Source of the DNA: CAISKJ01 sp044375895
Lineage (GTDB): Bacteria; Myxococcota_A; Polyangia; Polyangiales; Ga0077539
Length of the DNA: 64,000 nt
Direction of reading: 5' to 3'
Assembly (NCBI GenBank): GCA_044375895.1
Contig: JBILLV010000010.1
Span: forward strand, 1 to 64,000
Shown here: one piece after another, positions 52,933 through 61,189 of the stretch
Numbering within the stretch: the stretch's first letter is position 1
Layout: every line of letters begins with the position of its first letter
The notes under the pieces: generated by a model
The model's input: only the letters and a program-made list of their open reading frames with translations
What the model was told of the DNA's origin: nothing
Database searches by the model: none
Made by a program: the position numbers and the translations under genes

Positions 52933-53212
52933 TCTTCGGCAGGCTGGGGTGGCGCCGGTACAGCAGCAGCGTGCGCCCGATCACCTGCGCGACTTCGGCC
53001 TTGAGCGACTCGGCGAGCGCCTCGGCGGCCTCGTAGCGGTCGTGCGGGGTCTCGGGGTTGAGCTTCACCTTCACCAGCTCGTGGTCGGTGAGGGCCTGAT
53101 CGATGGCCTTCGCCAGCGCCTCGGTGACCCCCTCCTTGCCGATGTGGACCACGGGGTTGAGGTGGTGCCCGAGGGCGCGGAGGTGGTGGGACTGCTTGCC
53201 GGTGAGTGCCAT
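52913..53212 (-). CDS. yhbY: YhbY-like RNA-binding protein (CRS1-YhbY domain)
   Basis: A 99-residue single-domain protein, ribosome-assembly related. The family pattern LTGKQSHHLRALGHHLNPVV with VHIGKEGVTEALAKAIDQAL, VKVKLN and IGRTLLLYRRHPSLPKINLP is complete. The ATG is set by the conserved N terminus. It overlaps the convergent small Cys-rich gene by 20 bases at its 3' end. Confidence 0.93.
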   Translation of the reverse strand: MALTGKQSHHLRALGHHLNPVVHIGKEGVTEALAKAIDQALTDHELVKVKLNPETPHDRYEAAEALAESLKAEVAQVIGRTLLLYRRHPSLPKINLPRT

Positions 53213-53293
53213 ACGCCCGACCGTTGCTACCGCGTCCGATGCTCCCCCGTCCAGCGTCGCGATCGCTTCTGGGAGGGGATACCATCGCGCCCG

Positions 53294-54148
53294 ATGCGCC
53301 GCCCCCTCGCGTTTGTGTTCTCCCTGGTCGCCTGCACCCCCGAAGCGCCGCCGCCGCGCCGAGTGATCGCGCCGCCGCCGCTGTCGTTTCGCGCGGCGGA
53401 CGAGCTCGTCGTCGACGTCGCGGCCAACGGCGACGCGCTCGTCGGCCGCCCCCTGCCCGTCCCCGAGAACAGCGACGCTGACCGCACCCTCACGGTCCGC
53501 TGGCTCTCCCGGGCAGGCGCGCGGCCCTGGCGCCTCCGCGACGCGCCCGTGATCGACGTCCGCTTCGTGCCCCGCTCCGCGGCGCTGCTCGTGCTGACGA
53601 CGGCGCACACCCTCGTGCGCCTCGACGCGCCCGCCGCCGCCCCCGTGGTGCTTGACCGAGACGTCCACGGCCCGCTCAGCCTCGACGCGACGGGGCGACG
53701 GGTGGTGTACACGCGCGGCGATCCTCCCGCGTTGGAGGTGGTGCGCGCGGAGATTGCGACCGGCGTGGCGACGGCGCTCGCGCCCGGGCTCGCCCCCGCG
53801 TGGTGCCCCGCCCTCTCGCCTGATGGGAGCGAGGTGCTGGTGGTCGCTTCGCCCGAGGGGACGCCCTCCTTCTACCGCCTCCGCGACGGCGCCCCGCCCG
53901 CCCGCTGGAACCTCCCTTCCGACACGCCCCTCCCGACGGGCCCGACGGCGCCCGTGATCTTCGGCGACGCGGTGGTCTACGAGTCCGACGGCGCCCTCCG
54001 CACGCTGGGCCTCGACGGCACCCTGCGCGGCTCGCTCGCGGGCGTCGGTCTGCCCGTTCACGTCCCCGGCGCGCCGACGCTCCTCACGCAGGACGCGCAG
54101 CGCCGCGTCACGCTCGCGGCCCCGCGCGACCTGGAGGTGACGCGATGA
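53294..54148 (+). CDS. Lipoprotein, propeller-like
   Basis: A 284-residue predicted lipoprotein (lipobox FSLVAC). The mature part has repeated strands of PD40 type (PLSLDATGRRVVYTRGDPPA and PALSPDGSEVLVVASPEG). Its stop overlaps the start of the M23 peptidase by four bases (ATGA), so translation is coupled. Role may be to anchor or regulate the peptidase. Confidence 0.78.
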   Translation: MRRPLAFVFSLVACTPEAPPPRRVIAPPPLSFRAADELVVDVAANGDALVGRPLPVPENSDADRTLTVRWLSRAGARPWRLRDAPVIDVRFVPRSAALLVLTTAHTLVRLDAPAAAPVVLDRDVHGPLSLDATGRRVVYTRGDPPALEVVRAEIATGVATALAPGLAPAWCPALSPDGSEVLVVASPEGTPSFYRLRDGAPPARWNLPSDTPLPTGPTAPVIFGDAVVYESDGALRTLGLDGTLRGSLAGVGLPVHVPGAPTLLTQDAQRRVTLAAPRDLEVTR

Positions 54149-55332
54149 CCCGCCGTGCTTCGTGGCTCGCCGCCGCCCTCTTCGCGAGCACGACTGCGAG
54201 CGCGCAGGTGCGTCACCGCCGCCCCTTCGCCGCGTCGATCAGCGTCAACTACCACTTCGACAACAACACCGGCGGCGGCTGCCGCGACTACAACTGCGGC
54301 TCGCGCTGCTACGACGGGCACTCGGGGACGGACTTCGGCATCCCCGTCGGCACGGCCGTCCTCGCGGGGGCGGATGGCGTCGTGGTCGCCACCAACAACG
54401 GCTGCGCCAACACGGGCTACGTGGGCAACCCCTGCGGCGGCCGCTGCGGCAACTACGTGCAGCTCGAGCACGCGGACGGTTCACGCTCCATCTACTGCCA
54501 CATGCAGCTCAACTCGCTCGCCGTGTCGCGCGGGCAGCGCGTGCGGTGCGGGCAGCAGATCGGCCGCTCCGCGAGCTCGGGCAGCTCCTCGGGTCCGCAC
54601 CTCCATTTCGGGTGGAAGCGCTCGGCCACCGCGGCCTCCATCGACTCGTACCGGGGGCGCTGCACCACGTCGCCCGGCGCCTGGGTCGACCCGCGCAGCT
54701 ACCCCCTGAGCCCGAACGACCGCTGCGCCTGCGTCCCGTCTCCAGAGGTGTGCAACAACCGCGACGACGACTGCGACGGGCGCGTCGACGACGGCCTCTC
54801 CCGCGACTGCTACACCGGCCCCGCGGGCACCTCGGGCCGCGGCGTCTGTCGCGCGGGCACACAGGTCTGCACCGCAGGGGAGTGGCGGGCGTGCACGGGG
54901 CAGACGCTCCCGCGCGCCGAGGCGTGCAACCGGGCCGACGACGACTGCGACGGCCGCGTGGACGACGGCGTGTGCCTCGACGCCGCGACGCGCCCCGACG
55001 CGACCGCGGACGTAGCCGCCGACCGGGCGGTCGACGTGGCGCGCGACGCGGCGCCCGATGCGACGGAGGACGCGGCGGAGGATGTCGAAGACGACGCTGC
55101 GGAGGACGTGGCCGACGACGCGGCGAAGGACGTGGGGGAAGACGCGGAGTTCGAAGACGTGGGCCCGAAGATCGACGGCGACGACGTCTCCCCTGACCGG
55201 GAAGACACGCTCGAAGGCGGCTGCGGATGCCGCGCGGAGCGGGTGAGCATGCAACGGCCGTGGGCGGCGCTCGCGTTCGCGGCGTTGATGCTACTGCGGC
55301 GGAGGCGCTACTCCCGCGGCGAGATGCCGTAG
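54145..55332 (+). CDS. M23 metallopeptidase with MopE motifs and MYXO-CTERM-like tail
   Basis: A 395-residue exported protein (signal ending ASA). The lysostaphin-type M23 domain holds the zinc ligands His59 and Asp63 in GHSGTDFG and His152/His154 in GPHLHFG, so it should cut peptidoglycan cross-bridges or be a LytM-type protein. Two MopE-type loops (CNNRDDDCDGRVDDGL, CNRADDDCDGRVDDGV) follow, then an acidic Asp/Ala-rich linker and a C-terminal tail GGCGCRA with a hydrophobic segment and RRRR, the pattern of a MYXO-CTERM surface-sorting signal. The start overlaps the upstream lipoprotein gene. Confidence 0.9.
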   Translation: MTRRASWLAAALFASTTASAQVRHRRPFAASISVNYHFDNNTGGGCRDYNCGSRCYDGHSGTDFGIPVGTAVLAGADGVVVATNNGCANTGYVGNPCGGRCGNYVQLEHADGSRSIYCHMQLNSLAVSRGQRVRCGQQIGRSASSGSSSGPHLHFGWKRSATAASIDSYRGRCTTSPGAWVDPRSYPLSPNDRCACVPSPEVCNNRDDDCDGRVDDGLSRDCYTGPAGTSGRGVCRAGTQVCTAGEWRACTGQTLPRAEACNRADDDCDGRVDDGVCLDAATRPDATADVAADRAVDVARDAAPDATEDAAEDVEDDAAEDVADDAAKDVGEDAEFEDVGPKIDGDDVSPDREDTLEGGCGCRAERVSMQRPWAALAFAALMLLRRRRYSRGEMP

Positions 55333-55796
55333 AGGGGTTGCACGCCACCGTTGTCCGGCGGACCCGGCGCGGGGGTCACCATGCGGGGCGGCGCTCCGTA
55401 CGCGGCCACCGGCGCCCCGGCGTCGAAGCGAGGCGCCGGCGCGCCGTACTCCGCCACCACCGCGCCAGCATCGTCCGGCCCTGCGCCCGCGTCCTCCACG
55501 GGAACCACGCGCGGCGGCGGAATGGCGACAGTGGTGCCGATGGGGCCCTGCACGACGCCACCGCCGCTCGACGTCGCGGGGGCAGTCGTCGTGGCGGGCG
55601 CCTCACGCGCGCAGGCCGCGCCGAGGACGGCGGTCGCGAGCGCGGCGATGGCTGAGCGGGAGAGGCGCCCAGTCGGGTCGGGGGCGACGTGCGCGGCGAA
55701 GTCCGTCGGGAGCGCGGCGGCGCAGAAGGGGCACGCAGACTCCCGCACGCGGACGTGACGCGCGCAGGCGGGGCAGGGGGCCATCGGCTGGTACAT
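55308..55796 (-). CDS. Zinc-ribbon membrane protein
   Basis: A 162-residue protein starting with a treble-clef-like zinc ribbon, CPACARHVRVRESACPFC, then one hydrophobic segment (SAIAALATAVLGAAC) and a Pro/Ala-rich tail. A tail exposed outside the membrane is suggested. A second ATG is found 12 bases downstream. It overlaps the 3' end of the M23 peptidase gene by 25 bases and starts only 55 bases before the tautomerase-RidA gene on the other strand. Confidence 0.68.
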   Translation of the reverse strand: MYQPMAPCPACARHVRVRESACPFCAAALPTDFAAHVAPDPTGRLSRSAIAALATAVLGAACAREAPATTTAPATSSGGGVVQGPIGTTVAIPPPRVVPVEDAGAGPDDAGAVVAEYGAPAPRFDAGAPVAAYGAPPRMVTPAPGPPDNGGVQPLYGISPRE

Positions 55797-55851
55797 GTCC
55801 CTTGAATACCAGAAGCTCCGCGCGCGCTTGGAGGCTATCGTCGCGCCCCCA

Positions 55852-56607
55852 ATGCCCATCGCCGACATCACGCTCATCGGGGCCTCGGAGCCGGAGACCG
55901 CGGGCCTCGCGCGCCGCCTCGCCGACGCCCTCTCGCTCGCGCTCGAAGCCCCCGCGGGCACCACCTGGGTTCGTCTCCACCGCGTCGCCGCCGACGACTA
56001 CGCGGAGGATGGCGGCGCGGCCGATGGGGTGCAGCCCGTGTTCGTCGACCTGCTGCGCCGCGCTTGGCCCGACGACGACGACGCGCGCGCCCGCTCGCTC
56101 CGCGCTGTGGCTGAGGCGGTGGCGCGCGTGTGCGAACGCCCCGTCGCCAACGTCCACGTGCTCGCCGAGCTGCCCGCCGCGGGGCGCATGGCCTTCGGCG
56201 GCGAGCGTGTGGCGTCGCTCGCGCGGGGGAAGGCGACGACGGGTGCGAAGTGGGAGGCCATCGTCGGGTACAGCCGGGCCGTTCGCGTAGGGGAACTCGT
56301 GTTCGTGACGGGCACGACCGCGTTGCTCCCGGACGGCGGGCACGTCGACGCCGACGACGCGTACGGGCAGGCGCGTCAGTGCTTCGCCAACATGGCGCGG
56401 GCGCTCGCGCAGCTCGGGGTGGGCTTCGAACACGTGGTGCGGACGCGGATGTTCGTGACGGACATCGCCCGCGACTGGGAGGCCATCGGGAAGGCGCACG
56501 CGGAGGTGTTCGGCGCGGTGCGTCCGGCGACGACGATGGTGGAGGTGCGGGCGCTCATCGAGCCGTGGATGCGCGTGGAGATCGAGGCCGACGCGGTGGT
56601 GGGCTGA
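55852..56607 (+). CDS. Tautomerase-like and RidA-domain fusion
   Basis: A 251-residue fusion. The start MPIADITLIG would put Pro1 at the N terminus, as in 4-oxalocrotonate tautomerase superfamily enzymes, whose Pro is the catalytic base; the first about 120 residues look like a doubled tautomerase fold. From about 125 the RidA/YjgF fold is visible (YSRAVRVGELVFVTGTTALL, GFEHVVRTRMFVTDIARDW and MVEVRALIEPWMRVEIEADA). RidA removes reactive enamines; the combination may handle a tautomerising amine or keto product. The ATG with Pro as second residue is chosen over an in-frame upstream start at 55795. Followed without gap by the membrane protein gene. Confidence 0.85.
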   Translation: MPIADITLIGASEPETAGLARRLADALSLALEAPAGTTWVRLHRVAADDYAEDGGAADGVQPVFVDLLRRAWPDDDDARARSLRAVAEAVARVCERPVANVHVLAELPAAGRMAFGGERVASLARGKATTGAKWEAIVGYSRAVRVGELVFVTGTTALLPDGGHVDADDAYGQARQCFANMARALAQLGVGFEHVVRTRMFVTDIARDWEAIGKAHAEVFGAVRPATTMVEVRALIEPWMRVEIEADAVVG

Positions 56608-57867
56608 ATGGAAGGGAAGCGGCAGGTCTCTCGGCAGCACGACCTCTTCGGGCCGTCGGCGATGGCGCTGTTCGTAGGCTCGATCGCGGCCTCGTGCGCG
56701 CTCGCGACCTGGTTCCCGTTGATGGCGCTCGCGGTGCCATTCGTCCCGATCGCGCTGTGGCTCTGGTGGGCTTTTGCCCACGTGGGCTCGGGGGACGTGC
56801 GCGTCGACGGCGACGAGCTCGTCTACACGTTGAATGGCAAGGAGCGGCGCGTCGCCCTCGCGCGGATCGACTCGGCGTGGCGCGGGACGATCGTCGCACC
56901 GCACGTCGACGCGACGCGGGGGCGGGTGCCCATCCCGGAGGAGGTGCTGGCGGTGGTCGTGCAACTCCGCGACCGGTCCGTGCTGCGCTTCGCGGTGCGC
57001 GACGAGGCGGAGGCGACGTCGCTGCTGCAGTCGATGGGGCGCGACCCGAGCACGTTCCGCGCGTCGTTCATGGGCCGACGGGTCTTCCACAGCCTGCTGT
57101 TCTGGTTGGCCGGGGTACCCGTCGCCCTCGCAGTGACGGCGCTCGTCGTCCGCACCCTCGCCGCTTTCACCTGGGCGCACACGCCGCCCTTCGCTCTGGG
57201 GCTCTTCGCCGTCGTCGCGCTCGCGCTCCGCGCGGTGATGCGGCCCCGCCTCGACGTCGAAGTCGGCACCAACGGACTCCTCGACCGCTCGCGGGCCTTC
57301 GGGCGCTTCCTCCCGTGGTCGGAGGTCGCCGCTGTGAAGCTCGGCGACGGGGCTGTGCTGTTCGAACTTCGCGACGGCACGCGCCGCCGCCTCTGGTGCA
57401 ACCCCGACGACCCCACCGTGCTCCCAGCAGCCTTCGCGCGCATCGCAGAGGCCTTCGCGGCGTGGCGGCAGTCCGCGCAGAACCGCGACCCGCTCACCGT
57501 CCTCGACCGCAATGGTCGCACCATCGCGCGGTGGCGCGCCGACCTCGCAGCGCTGGTCGGTCACGCGGCGGGCTACCGCGTGCAAGTGATCGACCGGGCG
57601 CGCCTCGAAGCCGTCTTCGCCGACCCCGCGACCCCGCTGGAGCGACGCGTCGGCGCCATGCTGGCCCTGGCCCACGACGACCCCGCCGCCACCCCTACGC
57701 GCGTCCGCGTCGTCGCGGAGGGCAACGCCGACCCGCTGGAGCGCGACCTCCTCCTCCGCCTCGCCGACGGGACCGCCGCCGACGACGCCCTCGAGGCCGC
57801 CCTGCAAGCGCGCAGAGCGCCGGAAATTAAGCATGTCGTGCGCTTCCGCGATACGAAGCCGCCATGA
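56608..57867 (+). CDS. Membrane protein of unknown function
   Basis: A 419-residue protein with two pairs of hydrophobic segments (near residues 18-55 and 150-205) with a bacterial PH-like beta segment between (DVRVDGDELVYTLNGKERRVALARIDSAW) and another after them (LDVEVGTNGLLDRSRAFGRF). The start codon follows directly on the stop of the tautomerase-RidA gene. Its stop overlaps the PhnD-PhnE gene by four bases. The three are one operon. Function unknown. Confidence 0.75.
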   Translation: MEGKRQVSRQHDLFGPSAMALFVGSIAASCALATWFPLMALAVPFVPIALWLWWAFAHVGSGDVRVDGDELVYTLNGKERRVALARIDSAWRGTIVAPHVDATRGRVPIPEEVLAVVVQLRDRSVLRFAVRDEAEATSLLQSMGRDPSTFRASFMGRRVFHSLLFWLAGVPVALAVTALVVRTLAAFTWAHTPPFALGLFAVVALALRAVMRPRLDVEVGTNGLLDRSRAFGRFLPWSEVAAVKLGDGAVLFELRDGTRRRLWCNPDDPTVLPAAFARIAEAFAAWRQSAQNRDPLTVLDRNGRTIARWRADLAALVGHAAGYRVQVIDRARLEAVFADPATPLERRVGAMLALAHDDPAATPTRVRVVAEGNADPLERDLLLRLADGTAADDALEAALQARRAPEIKHVVRFRDTKPP

Positions 57868-59642
57868 CGGCCCCATCGGCTCGCGCGCGGACGGTGATCG
57901 CGCTCCTCTGCGCCCTCATGGCTGCGCTCCTCGCGGCCCCCGCGGCGCGCGCCCAGCAGGCGCCTGAGCCCATCCCCGACGAGGTCGTCCTCGGCTTCAA
58001 CCCGGCCGAGAACGCGCAGACCCTCCAGCGCTCCGCCGACGAGCTCGCCCGCGCCCTCTCCGAGCGCATCCACCTCCCGGTGCGGGCCACGGTCACCCTC
58101 GACTACACCACCCTGGTCGAGTCGATGCGCTCGGGGCACGTGCACTTCGGCTGGCTCACGCCCTCGCCGCTCGTCCTCGCGGAGCGCCTCTTCGGCGTGC
58201 GCGTGCTCCTTACGCAGGTGCGCCGGGGCCAGCCCACCTACTTCTCCGCCTTCGTCGTGCGCGACGACTCGCGCTTCCGCACGCTCGAAGACCTCCGCGG
58301 CGCCTCGGTGGCCTGGGTCGACCCCACCAGCACCAGCGGGTACGTCATCCCGCGCTACCTCATCGTGCAGCGGGGCTTCGACCCCTCGCGCTTCTTCTCG
58401 CGCCAGGTGTTCGCCGGGCAGCACGACGCGTCGGTCATCGCGGTGCAGCAGGGGCAGGTCGACGTCGCCGCGGTGTGGGCCGACCCCCCCGACGAGCACA
58501 CCGGCGCCTGGACGCGCTACCTCGCCCATCGCCCGGGGCCCCGCCTGCGCGCCCTCGTGTACTCGCCGCCCGTCCCCAGCGACGCCATCGCCACCACCGA
58601 GGACTTCGCGCGGACGCACCCGCTCCTCACGCGCAACGTCGCGGCCTCGCTCGTCGCGATCGGGCAGAGCACCGAAGGGCGCCACATCCTGGAGCGGCTC
58701 AACCACACCGACGGCTTCGTCGCCGCCAACCCCGCCGCCTACGACGTCGTGCGCCGCGCGTTTCGCGCCACCCGCGACGAGCAGCAGCGCGGCCGCGGCG
58801 CGCGCTTCGAACACCCCGAGCAGGTGGCGATCTTCGCGGCCCTCCTCCTCGCCATCGTCGCGCTCGGCGCGGGGGCGCTGCGGCGCTTCCCGAAGGCGCA
58901 GCGGGCGGCGGCGTGGGGGCTGCTGGCCTTCGCGCTCGCCTGGGGAGCCCACGCGGCGAGGCTCCCCGCGGGCGACTTCATGAAGGGCTGGGGCTACATC
59001 GGGAGCTTCGTGCGGGGGATGTTCCCGCCCGACAAGAGCGTGGCCGCGGAGGTGTTGGAGGCGACCATCCTCACGATTCGCCTGGCGCTCGTGGGGACGG
59101 CGGCGGGCGTGCCCTTCGCCCTCGCGCTCGGCCTCCTCGCCGCGGAGAACGTCAACCCCGTCGGCTGGCTCCGCCGCGCCGCCCGCTTCGCCGCCAACCT
59201 CAACCGCTCCATCGACCTGCTCATCGTCGGGCTCATCCTCGTGAGCGCGTACGGGCCCGGCGCCTTCCCCGGCGTCGGGGCCCTCGCCATTCACACGGTG
59301 GGCTCGCTGGGCAAGCAGTTCTACGAGACGCTCGAGACGATGGACCCGGGGCCCGTCGAGGCGATGTGGAGCGTCGGGTCGACCCGCACGCAGGCCATCC
59401 GCTGGGGGATCTGGCCGCAGTTTACCCCGCACTTCGTGTCGCTGTCGCTCTTCCGCTTCGAGCTCAACGTGCGCGGCGCGGTGGTGCTCGGGCTCGTGGG
59501 GGCGCAGGGCATCGGCTTCCTCCTCCAGACGTACATGCGCGGGGCGGAGTACGGGAAGGTCACCGTGGTGATCGTCGCGATCGTGGCGCTGGTGATGGTG
59601 CTCGACGCGGTGTCATCGCGGCTGCGGCGCGACACCCGGTAG
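57864..59642 (+). CDS. Phosphonate-type ABC transporter, substrate-binding and permease fusion
   Basis: A 592-residue fusion. Signal peptide (LAAPAARAQ), then a PhnD-like periplasmic binding domain (about 40-300: VVLGFNPAENAQTLQRSADE, VESMRSGHVHFGWLTPSPL and FSAFVVRDDSRFRTLEDLRG), a membrane linker near 315, and a PhnE-type permease (about 395-590) with the EAA-like loop VEAMWSVGSTRTQAIRWGIW. The two normally separate subunits are one polypeptide. No ATPase gene (PhnC) is in the window. Substrate may be phosphonate or phosphite, which cannot be told from sequence. The start overlaps the previous gene (ATGA). Confidence 0.9.
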   Translation: MTAPSARARTVIALLCALMAALLAAPAARAQQAPEPIPDEVVLGFNPAENAQTLQRSADELARALSERIHLPVRATVTLDYTTLVESMRSGHVHFGWLTPSPLVLAERLFGVRVLLTQVRRGQPTYFSAFVVRDDSRFRTLEDLRGASVAWVDPTSTSGYVIPRYLIVQRGFDPSRFFSRQVFAGQHDASVIAVQQGQVDVAAVWADPPDEHTGAWTRYLAHRPGPRLRALVYSPPVPSDAIATTEDFARTHPLLTRNVAASLVAIGQSTEGRHILERLNHTDGFVAANPAAYDVVRRAFRATRDEQQRGRGARFEHPEQVAIFAALLLAIVALGAGALRRFPKAQRAAAWGLLAFALAWGAHAARLPAGDFMKGWGYIGSFVRGMFPPDKSVAAEVLEATILTIRLALVGTAAGVPFALALGLLAAENVNPVGWLRRAARFAANLNRSIDLLIVGLILVSAYGPGAFPGVGALAIHTVGSLGKQFYETLETMDPGPVEAMWSVGSTRTQAIRWGIWPQFTPHFVSLSLFRFELNVRGAVVLGLVGAQGIGFLLQTYMRGAEYGKVTVVIVAIVALVMVLDAVSSRLRRDTR

Positions 59643-59654
59643 AGGCTCGCTGCG

Positions 59655-61082
59655 CTACCCGCGAGCCGCGTCCGACGAGAGGGACACGACGAGCGCGGCG
59701 AGCGTCGGGTGATCCCTGCGGCGGGCGGCGGCGGCGGCGATCAGGTGGGCCGTACGCCCGCGCGACTCGCACCAGCGCAGCAGTTCGAAGACGACGTCGA
59801 GCAGGGGACCCGGCGCCGCGACGTGGGCGAGCGGCGTGCGGAGCTCGGCGTCGGTCAATTGATCGAGCTCCGCGTACGAGGGAAAGGCCGCCGCGAGGGC
59901 GTCGCGGACCTTCTCCCGACCCGGCCCGTCGAGGCGAGAACAGCCGCGCTCGAGGCGAACTGCGAGGACGGTGGGGTCCGCGCGCCGCGGCGGAATCGAC
60001 GGGGCGGGGCGCGCGTAGAGCGCCGTCGGCGGCAGCGCCGGGGCCAGGATCGGGCGCAGCGCGAGCGCGCCGAGCACGACCGCGGCGGTGCTGCCCGCGC
60101 CACCGAGCGACGGCGAGAGTTCGAAGCGCGCCGAGCCGAGGGCGAGCGCCAGGGTCGTGAGGGCGGAAGTGAGCGCGACGCCGAGGCGGAGGCGGTGCTC
60201 GGTCGGCGGGCGATCCTTCACGGTGAGCACGAGGTCGGCCTCGCCGAGCACCTCGTCGACGCCCTCCACCGAGCGCGCGAGCACCCGCAGCACGAGGACG
60301 TGGCGCCCCGGGGCCGTGTCGCCGTCGACCACGCCGCGCAGGGTGAGCTTCATCCGCTCGCCGTTCCACACGTGCGAGGCGACCGCGCCCCAGGAGACGC
60401 CCGCGCCATCCACCGCGCCCGTGAGCGCCTCCCCCGCGCGGAGATCACGGCGCAGCGCCACTCCCTCGACGCGCTCGGCCGGATTACCCGCCGCCCCGAT
60501 CGCAGCGCGCGCCGCGCCATCGATGGCGTCGAGGTCGTCGCGTCGCGGGACGATGTGCAGGTGAAGTGTGAACGACACCCGTCGCAGCACCCAGGCGGGG
60601 CGGTAGGCCGTAAACCACGGACGATCGAGCTCGGTGGTCGGGCGCGCGGCCAGCACGGGGACCGGAGGCTCCGGGGCGCCGACCGTGGGTCCGGGCTGCA
60701 CGGTCGTATGGACGCGGCCCGTGTTCTCACTCTCCCAGGCGATCGGCACGTTGGGCGGCGAGGCCATGGGCTGGGAGAGGGGCCCACCCATCACGTGAAC
60801 CTCCGCCTGTCGGCGTCGGCCCTCATCGAGCAGCGCCGCGGCCTCCCGGACGCTCGGAACCTCGGGGAAGGAGGCGAACAACGCCTGCGCCAGCGCGTCG
60901 AGACGATCGTGGCGCCGGGCCCACGCGACGACCGCATCGGCACGCTCCAGCGGCATCATCGCGGTCGTGATGTCGGCCAGCGGGACGCCGAGCGTCGCAA
61001 CGACGAGCGCGGTGACGTCGCTGCCACCTTGCAGCACGTTCGCCATCGCCCAGAAGACCGCCTCTTCTGCTCGGGTGCGCAC
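59655..61082 (-). CDS. Membrane protein with two EAD1-like effector-associated domains
   Basis: A 475-residue protein. The C-terminal about 95 residues (LDGPGREKVRDALAAAFPSY, then LLDVVFELLRWCESRGRTAH and LIAAAAARRRDHPTLAALV) fit the effector-associated domain EAD1 (ending in the pattern WxExxGRxxxLIxAA...P). The N-terminal about 75 residues (AEEAVFWAMANVLQGG, VVAWARRHDRLDALAQALFA and FPEVPSV) have the same pattern and are probably a second, diverged EAD. Between them are a beta-rich central domain and two transmembrane helices (about 297-315 and 330-350). EADs are adaptor domains in NTP-driven bacterial conflict systems. The GTG start is preferred over ATG 61046 because it completes the first helix. 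Confidence 0.72.
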   Translation of the reverse strand: MRTRAEEAVFWAMANVLQGGSDVTALVVATLGVPLADITTAMMPLERADAVVAWARRHDRLDALAQALFASFPEVPSVREAAALLDEGRRRQAEVHVMGGPLSQPMASPPNVPIAWESENTGRVHTTVQPGPTVGAPEPPVPVLAARPTTELDRPWFTAYRPAWVLRRVSFTLHLHIVPRRDDLDAIDGAARAAIGAAGNPAERVEGVALRRDLRAGEALTGAVDGAGVSWGAVASHVWNGERMKLTLRGVVDGDTAPGRHVLVLRVLARSVEGVDEVLGEADLVLTVKDRPPTEHRLRLGVALTSALTTLALALGSARFELSPSLGGAGSTAAVVLGALALRPILAPALPPTALYARPAPSIPPRRADPTVLAVRLERGCSRLDGPGREKVRDALAAAFPSYAELDQLTDAELRTPLAHVAAPGPLLDVVFELLRWCESRGRTAHLIAAAAARRRDHPTLAALVVSLSSDAARG

Positions 61083-61189
61083 GTCCGCGACTGTATCAGG
61101 AAACCCACGCGCCTCACGGTCGAGAACCGAACCGTGAGGCGGCGACCTGGCGGGTGCTTTGTGGTGGGTGACGGGGCGAGAGTCAGCGA

